Assembly: GCA_948099385.1 (NCBI GenBank)
Contig: CANUEZ040000209.1
Span: 1,426,001 to 1,490,000 of the forward strand
From: Fasciola hepatica
Taxonomy: Eukaryota > Platyhelminthes > Trematoda > Plagiorchiida > Fasciolidae
Reading direction: 5' to 3'
Length of the DNA: 64,000 nucleotides
In this document: positions 53,901-64,000 of the stretch, piece after piece
Layout: each line of letters starts with the position of its first letter
Position numbering within the stretch: the stretch's first letter is position 1
The notes under the pieces: generated by a model
Seen by the model: the letters and a program-made list of their open reading frames with translations, nothing else
What the model was told of the DNA's origin: nothing
Databases searched by the model: none
Translations under genes and position numbers: made by a program

Positions 53901-54309
53901 GGTCTGAACGCTTTGTTCAACAGATACACTACATCATATAGCACAATCCCCAAATGGGCTTCGGCTTTCGCTTTCGCTTTGAACGGTAACAACCAAATTC
54001 TCGCACACCGATCCAATCCTATGTTCCATCACTTCTCTATTTATGGGCCTAAGTAAAACCAAGGCATTCCCTTATGAACAATCCACACAGATTGCTCATA
54101 CAATGCAACAGATCAGTAGCAGAGTAGATTTGTATAATATGATTCTCCATGCAGCTTGAACACTGAACTGACCATTGAAAATGATGGAAGCACTGTACAG
54201 CTGTTTGATCCGCTAAGTGAATCACGAGCACTGCACATGGATAGAGCCCACACGGGGACACGAACCAAAGTTGGGGTGAACGAATGTCAGTCGAACACCC
54301 AAACCACAA
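47958..54309. repeat. Satellite domain H: 15 monomers with the AAGTGAATCACGAGCAC subfamily
   Basis: Monomers start at 47958, 48381, 48806, 49229, 49652, 50074, 50497, 50920, 51345, 51768, 52193, 52616, 53039, 53462 and 53887. Monomers 47958, 48806, 49652, 50920, 51345, 53039 and 53887 carry a linked set at consensus about 262-390: CCGCTTGAACACGGAAC, AAGTGAATCACGAGCAC, ATGGATAGAG and GAACCAAAGTTGG. The following monomer almost always begins GGCTATCCGATATCGG. The first three are spaced about 847 bp apart, a dimeric rhythm that breaks later. Monomers 49652 and 53887 carry only part of the set and look recombinant. AAATGGGCTTCGG marks 50497, 51345, 52193, 52616, 53462 and 53887. Confidence 0.88.
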
Positions 54310-56003
54310 GGCTATCCGATATTGGTCTGAACGCTTTGTTCAACAGATACACTACATCATATAGCACAATCCCCAAATGGGCTTCGGCTTTCGCTTTCGC
54401 TTTGAACGGTAACAACCAAATTCTCGCACACCGATCCAATCCTATGTTCCATCACTTCTCTATTGATGGGCCTAAGTAAAACCAAGGCATTCCCTTATGA
54501 ACAATCCACACAGACTGCACATACAATGCAATAGAGCAGTCGCAGAGTATATTTGTATAATATGATTCTCCATGCAGCTTGAACACTGAACTGACCATTG
54601 AAAATGATGGAAGCACTGTACAGCTGTTTGATCCGCTAAGGGAATCATGAGCATTGCACATGGACAGAGCCCACACGGGGACACGAACAAGGGTTGGGGT
54701 GAACGATTGTCAGTCGAACACCCAAACCAAAAGGGTATCCGATATCGGTCTGAACGCTTTGTTCAACATATACAATACATGATATAGCACAATCCCCAAA
54801 TTGGCTTCGGCTTTCGCTTTCGCTTTGAACGGTAACAACCAAATTCTCGCACACCGATCCAATCCTATGTTCCATCACTTCTCTATTTATGGGCCTATGT
54901 AAAACCACGGCATTCCCTTATGAACAATCCACACAGATTGCTCATACAATGCAATAGAGCAGTAGCAGAGTAGATTTGTATAATATGATTCTCCATGCAG
55001 CTTGAACACTGAACTGACCATTGAAAATGATGGAAGCACTGCACAGCTGTTTGATCCGCCAAGAGAATCATGAGCATTGCACATGGACAGAGCCCACACT
55101 GGGACACGAACAAGGGTTGAGGTGAACGATTGTCAGTCGAACACCCAAACCACAAGGCTATCCGATATGGGTCTACACGCTTCGTTCAACAGACACACTA
55201 CATCATATGGCACAATCCCCAAATTGGCTTCGGCTTTCGCTTTCGCTTTGAACGGTAACAACCAAATTCTCGCACACCGATCCAATCCTATGTTCCATCA
55301 CTTCTCTATTTATGGGCCTATTTAAAACCAAGGCATTCCCTTATGAACAATCCCCACACAGATTGCTCATACAATGCAAAAGAGCAGTCGCAGAGTAGAT
55401 TTGTATAATATGAATCTCCATGCAGCTTGAACACTGAACTGACCATGGAAAATGATGGAAGCACTGTACAGCTTTTTGATCCGCTAAGAGAATCATGAGC
55501 ATTGCACATGGACAGAGCCCACACGGGGACACGAACAAGGGTTGGGGTGAACGAATGTCAGTCGAACACCTAAACCACAAGGCTATCCGATATGGGTCTC
55601 GACGCTTTGTTCAACAGATACACTACATCATATGGCACAATCCCCATATTTTCTTCGGCTTTCGCTTTGGCTTTGAACGGTAACAACCAAATTCTCGCAC
55701 ACCGTTCCAATCCTATGTTCCATCACTTCTCTATATATGGGCCTAAGTAAAACCAAGGCATTCCCTTATGAACAATCCACACAGATTGCTCATACAATGC
55801 AATAGAGCAGTAGCAGAGTAGATTTGTATAATATGATTCTCCATGCAGCTTGAACACTGAACTGACCATTGAAAATGATGGAAGCACTGTACAGCTGTTT
55901 AATCCGCTAAGGGAATCATGAGCATTGCACATGGACAGAGCCCACACGGGGACACGAACAAGGGTTGAGGTGAACGAATGTCAGTCGAATACCCAAACCA
56001 CAA

Positions 56004-56426
56004 GGCTATCCGATATGGGTCTCGACGCTTTGTTTAACAGATACACTAGATCATATAGCTCAATCCCCAAATTGGCTTCGGCTTTCCCTTTGGTTTTCTA
56101 CAGAAACAACCGAATTCTCGCACACCGATCCAATCCTATGTTCCATCACTTCTCTATTTATGGGCCTAAGTAAAACCAAGGCATTCCTTTGTGAACAATC
56201 CACACAGATTGCTCATACAATGTAATAGAGCAGTAGCAGAGTAGATTTGTATAATATGATTCTCCATGCAGCTTGAACACTGAACTGACCATTGAAAATG
56301 ATGGAAGCACTGAACAGCTTTTTGATCCGCTAAGGGAATCATGAGCATCGCACATGGACAGAGCCCACACGGGGACACGAACAAGGGTTGGGGTGAACGA
56401 ATGTCAGTCGAACACCCAAACCACAA
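56004..56426. repeat. Divergent 423-bp monomer, GGTTTTCTACAG segment
   Basis: The hexamer tract and the following GAACGGTAAC are replaced by CCCTTTGGTTTTCTACAGAA and ACAACCGAATTC, without a length change. Nearby ACTAGATCATATAGCTC is also private. The rest matches the consensus. Confidence 0.8.
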
Positions 56427-56849
56427 GGATATCCGATATTGGTGTGAACGCTTTGTTCAACAGAAACACTAAATTATATAGCTAAATCCCCAAATTGGCT
56501 TCGGCTTTCGCTTTCGCTTTGAACGGTAACAACCAAATTCTCGCACACCGATCCAATCGTATGTTCCATCACTTCTCTATTTATGGGCCAAAGTAAAACC
56601 AAGGCATTCCCTCATGAACAATCCACACAGATTGCTCATACAATGCAATAGAGCAGTAGCAGAGTAGATTTGTATAATATGATTCTCCATGCAGCTTGAA
56701 TACTGAACAGAACATTGAAAATGATGGAAGCACTGTACAGCTGTTTGATCCGCTAAGGGAATCATGTGCATTGCACATGGACAGAGCCCACACGGGGACA
56801 CGAACAAGGGTTGGGGTGAACGAATGTCAGTCGAACACCCAAACCACAA

Positions 56850-57274
56850 GGCTATCCGATATGGGTCTCAACGCTTTGTTCAACATATACAATACATGAT
56901 ATAGCACAATCCCTAATTTGGGTTTGGATTTGGCTTTGGCTTTGAACGGTACCAGCCAAAGTTTCGCAAACCGATCCAATCTTATGTTCCATCACTTCTC
57001 TATTTATGGGCCTAAGTAAAACCAAGGCATTCCTTTATGAACAATCCCCACACAGATTGCTCATACAATGCAATAGAGCAGTAGCAGAGTAGATTTCTAT
57101 AATATGATTCTCCATGCAGCTTGAACACTGAACTGACCATTGAAAATTATGGAAGCACTGTACAGCTGTTTGATCCGCTAAGGGAATCATGAGCATTGCA
57201 CATGGACAGAGCCAACACGGGGACACGAACATGGGTTGGGGTGAACGATTGTCAGTCGAACACCCAAACCACAA
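56850..57274. repeat. Divergent monomer with GGGTTTGGATTTGGC tract and ACCAGCC block
   Basis: The TTTCGC tract is altered to a run of GGTTTGGATTTGGCTTTGGC and is followed by GGTACCAGCC, AAAGTTTCGC and AAACCGATCC. The unit is 425 bp and carries the CC insertion. Confidence 0.8.
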
Positions 57275-60200
57275 GGCTATCCGATATGGGTCTCAACGCT
57301 TTGTTCAACATATACAATACATGATTTAGCACAATCCCCAAATTGGCTTCGGCTTTCGCTTTCGCTTTCAACGGTACCAGCCAAAGTTTCGCTCACCGAT
57401 CCAATCCTATGTTCCATCACTTCTCTATTTATGGGCCTCAGTAAAACCAAGGCATTCCCTTATAAACAATCCCCACACAGATTGCTCATACAATGCAATA
57501 GAGCAGTCGCAGAGTAGATTTGTATAATATGATTCTCCATGCAGCTTGAATACTGAACGGACCATTGAAAATGATGGAAGCACTGTACAGCTGTTTGATA
57601 CGCTAAGGGAATCATGAGCATTGCACATGGACAGAGCCCACACGGGGATACGAACAAGGGTTGGGGTGAACGAATGTCAGTCGAACACCCAAACCACAAG
57701 GCTATCCGATATGGGTCTCATCGCTTTGTTCAACATATACAATACATGATATGGCACAATCCCCAAATTGGCTTCGGCTTTCGCTTTCGCTTTGAACGGT
57801 AACAACCAAATTCTCGCACACCGATCCAATCCTATGTTCCATCACTTCTCTATTTATGGGCCTAAGTAAAACCAAGGCATTCCCTTATGAACAATTCACA
57901 CAGATTGCTCATGCAATGCAATAGAGCAGTAGCAGAGTAGATTTGTATAATATGATTCTCCATGCAGCTTGAACACTGAACTGACCATTGAAAATGATGG
58001 AAGCACTGAACAGCTATTTGATCCGCTAAGGGAATCATGAGCATTGCACATGGACAGAGCCCACACGGGGACACGAACAAGGGTTGGGGTGAACGAATGT
58101 CAGTCGAACACCCAAACCACAAGGCTATCCGATATCGGTCTGAACGCTTTGTTCAACATATACACTAAGTGATATATCTCAATCCCCAAATTGGCTTCGG
58201 CTTTCGCTTTCGCTTTGAACGGTAACAACCAAATTCTCGCACATCGATCCAATCCTATGTTCCATCACTTCTCTATTTATGGGCCTAAGTAAAACCCAGG
58301 CATTCCCTTATGAACATTCCACACAGATAGCTCATACAATGCAATAGAGCAGTAGCAGAGTAGATTTGTATAATATGATTCTCCATGCAGCTTGAATACT
58401 GAACTGACCATTGAAAATGATGGAAGCACTGTACAGCTGTTTGATACGCTAAGGGAATCATGAGCATTGCACATGGACAGAGCCCACACGGGGACACGAA
58501 CAAGGGTTGGGGTGAACGATTGTCAGTCGAACACCCAAACCACAAGGCTATCCGATATGGGTCTGAACGCTTTGTTCAACATATACAATACATCATATAG
58601 CACAATCCCCAAATTGGCTTCGGCTTTCGCTTTCGCTTTCAACGGTACCAGCCGAAGTTTCGGTCACCGATCCAATCCTATGTTCCATCACTTCTCTTTT
58701 TATGGGCCTAAGTAAAACCAAGGCATTCCCTTATGAACAATCCCCACACAGATTGCTCATACAATGCAATAGAGCAGTCGCAGTGAAGATTTGTATAATA
58801 TGATTCTCCATGCAGCTTGAATACTGAACTGACCATTGAAAATGATGGAAGCACTGCACAGCTGTTTGATCCGCTAAGGGAATCATGAGCATTGCACATG
58901 GACAGAGCCCACACGGGGACACGAACAAGGGTTGGGGTGAACGAATGTCAGTCGAACACCCAAACCACAAGGCTATCCGATATAGGTCTCAACGCTTTGT
59001 TCAACATATACAAAACATGATATAGCACAATCCCCAAATTGGCTTCGGCTTTCGCTTTCGCTTCGAACGGTAACAACCAAATTCTCGCACACCGATCCAA
59101 TCCTATGTTCCATCACTTCTCTATTTATGGGCCTAAGTAAAACCAAGGCATTCCCTTATGAACAATCCACACAGATTGCTCATACAATGCAATAAAGCAG
59201 TAGCAGAGTAGATTTGTATAATATGATTCTCCATGCAGCTTGAACACTGAACTGACCATTGAAAATGATGGAAGCACTGTACAGCTGTTTGATTCGCTAA
59301 GGGAATCATGAGCAATGCACATGGACAGAGCCCACACGGGGACACGAACAAGGGTTGGGGTGAACGAATGTCAGTCGAACACCCAAACCACAAGGCTTTC
59401 CGATATAGGTCTCAACGCTTTGTTCAACATATACAATACATCATATAGCACAATCCCCAAATTGGCTTCGGCTTTCGCTTTCGCTTCGAACGGTAACAAC
59501 CAAATTCTCGCACACCGATCCAATCCTATGTTCCATCACTTCTCTATTTATGGGCCAAAGTAAAACCAAGGCATTCCCTTATGAACAATCCCCACACAGA
59601 TTGCTCATACAATGCAATAGAGCAGTAGCAGAGTAGATTTGTATAATATGATTCTCCATGCAGCTTGAACACTGAACTGACCATTGAAAATGATGGAAGC
59701 ACTGTACAGCTGGTTGATTCGCTAAGGGAATCATGAGCATTGCACATGGACAGAGCCCACACGGGGACACGAACAAGGGTTGGGGTGAACGAATGTCATT
59801 CGAACACCCAAACCACAAGGCTATCCGATATTGGTGTGAACGATTTGTTCAACATATACACTGAGTGATATACCTCAATCCCCAAATTGGCTTCGGCTTT
59901 CGCTTTGGCTTTGAACGGTAACAACCAAATTCACGCACATCGATCCAATCCTATGTTCCATCACTTCTCTATTTATGGGCCTAAGTAAAACCAAGGCATT
60001 CCCTTATGAACAATCCCCACACAGATAGCTCATACAATGCAATAGAGCAGTCGCAGAGTAGATTTGTATAATATGAATCTCCATGCAGCTTGAACACTGA
60101 ACTGACCATTGAAAATGATGGAAGCACTGTACAGTTGTTTGATCCGCTAACGGTATCATGAGCATTGCACATGGACAGAGCCCACACGGGGACACGAACA

Positions 60201-63200
60201 AGGGTTGGGGTGAACGAATGTCAGTCGAACACCATAAGCACACAGCTATCCGATATGGGTCTCAACGCTTTGTTCAACATATACAATACATGATATAGCA
60301 CAATCCACAAATTGACTTCGGCTTTCGCTTTCGCTTTGAACGGTAACAATCAAATTATCGCACACCGATCCAATCCTATGTTCCATCACTTCTCTATTTA
60401 TGGGCCTAAGTAAAACCAAGGCATTTCCTTATGAACAATCCACACAGATTGCTCATACAATGCAATAAAGCAGTAGCAGAGTAGATTTGTATAATATGAT
60501 TCTCCATGCAGCTTGAACACTGAACTGACCATTGAAAATGATGGAAGCACTGTACAGCTGTTTGATCCGCCAAGGGAATCATGAGCATTGCACATGGACA
60601 GAGCCCACACGGGGAAACGAACAAGGGTTGGGGTGAACGAATGTCAGTCGAACACCCAAACCACAAGGCTATCCGATATGGGTCTGAACGCAATGTACAA
60701 CATATACAATACAGGATATAGCACAATCCCCAAATTGGCTTCGGCTTTCGCTTTCGCTTTGAACGGTAACAACCGAATTCTCGCACACCGATCCAATCCT
60801 ATGTTCCATCACTTCTCTATTTATGGGCCTAAGTAAAACCAAGGCATTCCCTTATGATCAATCCACACACAGATTGCTCATACAATGCAATAGAGCAGTA
60901 GCAGAGTAGATTTGTATAATATGATTCTCCATGCAGCTTCAACACTGAACTGACCATTGAAAATGATGGAAGCACTGTACAGCTGTTTGATCCGCTACGA
61001 GAATCATGAGCATTGCACATGGACAGAGACAACACGGGGACACGAACAAGGTTTGGGGTGAACGAATGTCAGTCGAACACCCAAACCACAAGGCTATCCG
61101 ATATGGATCTGAACGCAATGTACAACATATACAATACATGATATAGCACAATCCCCAAATTGGCTTCGGCTTTCGCATTCGCTTCGAACGGTAACAACCT
61201 AATTCTCGCACACCGATGCAATCCTATGTTCCATCACTTCTCTATTTATGGGCCTAAGTAAAACCATGGCATTCCCTTATGAACAATCCCCACACAGATT
61301 GCTCATACAATGCAATAGAGCAGTAGCAGAGTAGATTTGTATAATATGATTCTCCATGCAGCTTGAACACTGAACTGACCATTGAAAATGATGGAAGCAC
61401 TGTGCATTTGTTTATCCGCTAAGGGAATCATGAGCATTGCACATGGACAGAGACAACACGGGGACACGAACAAGGGTTGGGGTGAACGATTGTCAGTCGA
61501 ACACCCAAAGCACACAGCTATCCGATATGGGTCTCAACGTTTTGTTCAACATATACAATACATGATATAGCACAATCCCCAAATTGACTTCGGCTTACGC
61601 TTTCCCTTTGAACGGTAACAACCAAATTCTCGCACACCGATCCAATCCTATGTTCCATCACTTTTCTATTTATGGGCCAAAGTAAAACCAAGGCATTCCC
61701 TTATGAACAATCCACACAGATTGCTCATACAATGCAATAAAGCAGTAGCAGATTCGATTTGTATAATATGATTCTCCATGCAGCTTGAACACGGAACTGA
61801 CCATTAAAAATGATGGAAGCACTGTACAGCTGTTTGATCCGCAAAGGGATTCATGAGCATCGCACATGGACAGAGCCCACACGGGGATACGAACAAGGGT
61901 TGGGGTGAACGAATGTCAGTCGAACACCCAAACCACAAGGCTATCCGATATGGGTCTCAACGCTTTGTTCAAAATATACAATACATGATATAGCACAATC
62001 CCCAAATTGACTTCGGCTTTCGCTTTGGCTTTGAACGGTAACAACCAAATTCTCGCACACCGATCCAATCCTATGTTCCATCACTTCTCTATTTATGGGC
62101 CTGAGTAAAACCAAGGCATTCCCTTATGAAAATTGCACACAGATTGCTCATAAAATGCAATAGAGCAGTAGCAGAGTAGATTTGTATAATATGATTCTCC
62201 ATGCAGCTTGAACACTGAACTGACCATTGAAAATTATGGAAGCACTGTACAGCTGTTTGATCCGCAAAGGGAATCATGAGCATTGCACATGGACAGAGCC
62301 CACACGGGGACACGAACAAGGGTTGGGGTGAACGAATGTCAGTCGAACACCCAAACCACAAGGCTATCCGATATGGGTCTGAACGCAATGTACAACATAT
62401 ACAATACAGGATATAGCACAATCCCCAAATTGGCTTCGGCTTTCGCTTTCGCTTTGAACGGTAACAACCAAATTATCGCACACCGATCCAATCCTATGTT
62501 CCATCACTTCTCTATTTATGGGCCTATGTAAAACCAAGGCATTCCTTTATGAAATATCCCCACACAGATTGCTCATGCAATGCAATAGAGCAGTAGCAGA
62601 GTAGATTTGTATAATATGATTCTCCATGCAGCTTGAACACTGAACTGACCATTGAAAATGATGGAAGCACTGTACAGCGGTATGATCCGCTAAGAGAATC
62701 ATGAGCATTGCACATGGACAGAGCCCACACGGGGACACGAACAAGGTTTGGGGTGAACGAATGTCAGTCGAACACCCAAACCACAAGGCTATCCGATATG
62801 GGTCTCAAAGCTTTGTTCAACAGATACACTACATGATACAGCACAATCCCCAAATTGGCTTCGGCTTTCGCTTTCGCTTTGAACGGTAACAACCAAATTC
62901 TCGCACACCGATCCAATCCTATGTGCCATCACTTCTCTATTTATGGGCCTAAGTAAAACCAAGGCATTCCCTTGTGAACAATGCACACAGATTGCTCATA
63001 CAATGCAATAGAGCAGTAGCAGAGTAGATTTGTATAATATGATTCTCCATGCAGCTTGAACACTGAACTGACCATTGAAAATGATGGAAGCACTGTACAG
63101 CTGTTTGATCCGCTAAGGGAATCATGAGCATTGTACATGGACAGAGCCCACACCGGGAACACGAACAAGGGTTGGGGTGAACGAATGTCAGTCGAACACC

Positions 63201-63634
63201 CAAACCACAAGGCTATCCGATATGGGTCTCATCGCTTTGTTCAACATATACAATACATGATATAGCACAATCCCCAAATTGGCTTCGGCTTTCGCTTTTG
63301 CTTTGAACGGTAACAACCAAATTCTCGCACACCGATCCAATCCTATGTTCCATCACTTCTCTATTTATGGGCCTAAGTAAAACCAAGGCAATCCCTTATG
63401 AACAATCCACACAGATTTCTCATAAAATGCAATAGAGCGGTAGCAGAGTAGATTTGTATAATATGATTCTCCATGCAGCTTGAACACTGAACTGACCATT
63501 GAAAATGATGAAAGCACTGTACAGCTGTTTGATTCGCAAAGGGAATCATGAGCATTGCACATGGACAGAGCCCACACCGGGAACACGAACAAGGGTTGAG
63601 GTGAGCGAATGTCAGTCGAACACCCAAACCACAG

Positions 63635-64000
63635 GACTATCCGATATGGGTCTGAAAGATTTGTTCAACATATACAATACATGATATAGCACAATCCCCA
63701 AAATGGCTTTGGCTTCAGTTATGTTTTGAACGGTAACAACCAAATTCTCGCACACCGATCCAATCCTATGTTCCATCACTTCTCTATTTATGGGCCTAAG
63801 TAAAACCAAGGCATTCCCTTATGAACAATCCACACAGATTGTTCATACAATGCAATAGAGCATTAGCAGAGTAGATTTGTATAATATGATTCTCCATGCA
63901 GCTTGAACACTGAACTGACCATTGAAAATGATGGAAGCACTGTACAGCTGTTTGATCCGCTAAGGGAATCATGAGCATTGCACATGGACAGAGCCCACAC
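63635..64000. repeat. Partial satellite monomer (right edge)
   Basis: This is the first 366 bp of a monomer, cut by the window end at GAGCCCACAC. The hexamer tract is changed to ATGGCTTTGGCTTCAG and TTATG near 63703-63723. The remainder is near consensus and shows the array continues to the right. Confidence 0.93.

Larger units (their letters stand above)
54310..63634. repeat. Satellite domain I: 22 heterogeneous monomers
   Basis: Monomers start at 54310, 54733, 55156, 55581, 56004, 56427, 56850, 57275, 57700, 58123, 58546, 58971, 59394, 59819, 60244, 60667, 61092, 61516, 61939, 62362, 62787 and 63211. Many carry private substitutions and no multi-monomer unit is repeated cleanly. Monomers 56850, 57275 and 58546 carry the ACCAGCC and AGTTTCG block otherwise seen only in domain A. 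GAACGCAATGTACAAC is shared by 60667, 61092 and 62362. The last two units carry CACCGGGAACACG. Confidence 0.87.
1..64000. repeat. Tandem satellite array, ~423-bp monomer, 150 complete copies, all head-to-tail
   Basis: The whole window is built from one unit. Consensus coordinates used throughout count from the first G of GGCTATCCGATATGGG and end at CCAAACCACAA (1-423). Landmarks: GATATAGCAC near 49-58; TTCGGC followed by TTTCGC hexamers at 74-95; GAACGGTAAC at 95-104; CCGATCCAATCC at 122-133; TATGGGCCTAAG at 156-167; ATTGCTCATACAATGCAAT at 205-223; TTGTATAATATG at 244-255; CTGTACAGCTGT at 307-318; TCATGAGC at 337-344; CACACGGGGACACG at 363-376. Most monomers are 423 or 425 bp, with a range of 421-437. 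No monomer is inverted, and no unique DNA or mobile element interrupts the array. It continues past both window edges. Satellite identity is directly visible. A centromeric or heterochromatic location is inference, and the family and species are unknown to me. Confidence 0.98.

Noticed and set aside
60406..60786. 126-codon minus-strand frame near the right end
   Set aside because: It results from the GAACGCAATGTACAAC and ACAGGATATAG substitutions removing a stop. It is found in only a few monomers and has no independent gene features.
1..64000. CRISPR-like array
   Set aside because: The unit is about 423 bp with no short repeat-spacer alternation. Every part of the monomer recurs, so there are no unique spacers.
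1..64000. rDNA, 5S, tRNA or snRNA gene cluster
   Set aside because: A tandem multigene array was considered because of the regular period. I see no rRNA-like core, no tRNA cloverleaf and no convincing A/B box: GTTCAACAT and GTTCAACAG lack the final C of a B box.
1..64000. CENP-B box
   Set aside because: Scanning the consensus and the common variants on both strands for TTCG....A..CGGG gave no match. CCCGAAATTGGCTTCGG (for example near 39954) is superficially similar but does not fit the spacing or the fixed bases.

Overview
The window is one uninterrupted tandem array of a satellite repeat with a period of about 423 bp. I see no protein-coding gene, RNA gene, transposon, CRISPR array or unique spacer in it. 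Taking each monomer to begin at the near-invariant GGCTATCCGATATGGG, the window holds 150 complete monomers (70 to 63634), plus the last 69 bp of one monomer at the left edge and 366 bp of another at the right edge. The mean period is 423.8 bp (63,565 bp over 150 units) and every unit has the same orientation. The array runs off both ends. A multi-kilobase satellite of this monomer size, with nested higher-order duplications, points to a nuclear eukaryotic genome (pericentromere, centromere, subtelomere or heterochromatic knob). I do not recognise the family and cannot name the species. GC of the 423-bp consensus is about 44% by hand count.

Layout by monomer subtype: 1-4737 is a subfamily with a trimeric rhythm. 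4738-10246 contains a clean dimer duplication (5161-6856). 10247-23382 is a mosaic that includes a tetramer duplication (14493-17882), itself related to the preceding seven-monomer block (11520-14492). 23383-29301 is the youngest-looking part: a trimer repeat followed by a nearly perfect 2.1-kb five-monomer duplication. 29302-44973 interleaves several recognisable monomer classes (TTTTATTCGG, GATATTGGTGTGAA, GAGCATGGCAG and CGCAAAGG variants). 44974-47957 is more divergent and ends in a 437-bp monomer with a partly replaced segment. 47958-54309 is marked by a subfamily carrying AAGTGAATCACGAGCAC. 54310-64000 is heterogeneous, with many private mutations and no clean higher-order unit.

Open frames of 60-140 codons recur in every monomer on both strands. 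They are by-products of the repeat: they overlap one another in different frames, usually begin at TTG or GTG, and change or lose their C-termini with the 1-2 bp length variants. The interest of the window is in how the array evolves: duplication scale, exchange of variant blocks over tens of kilobases, and a conserved half-monomer set against a variable half.
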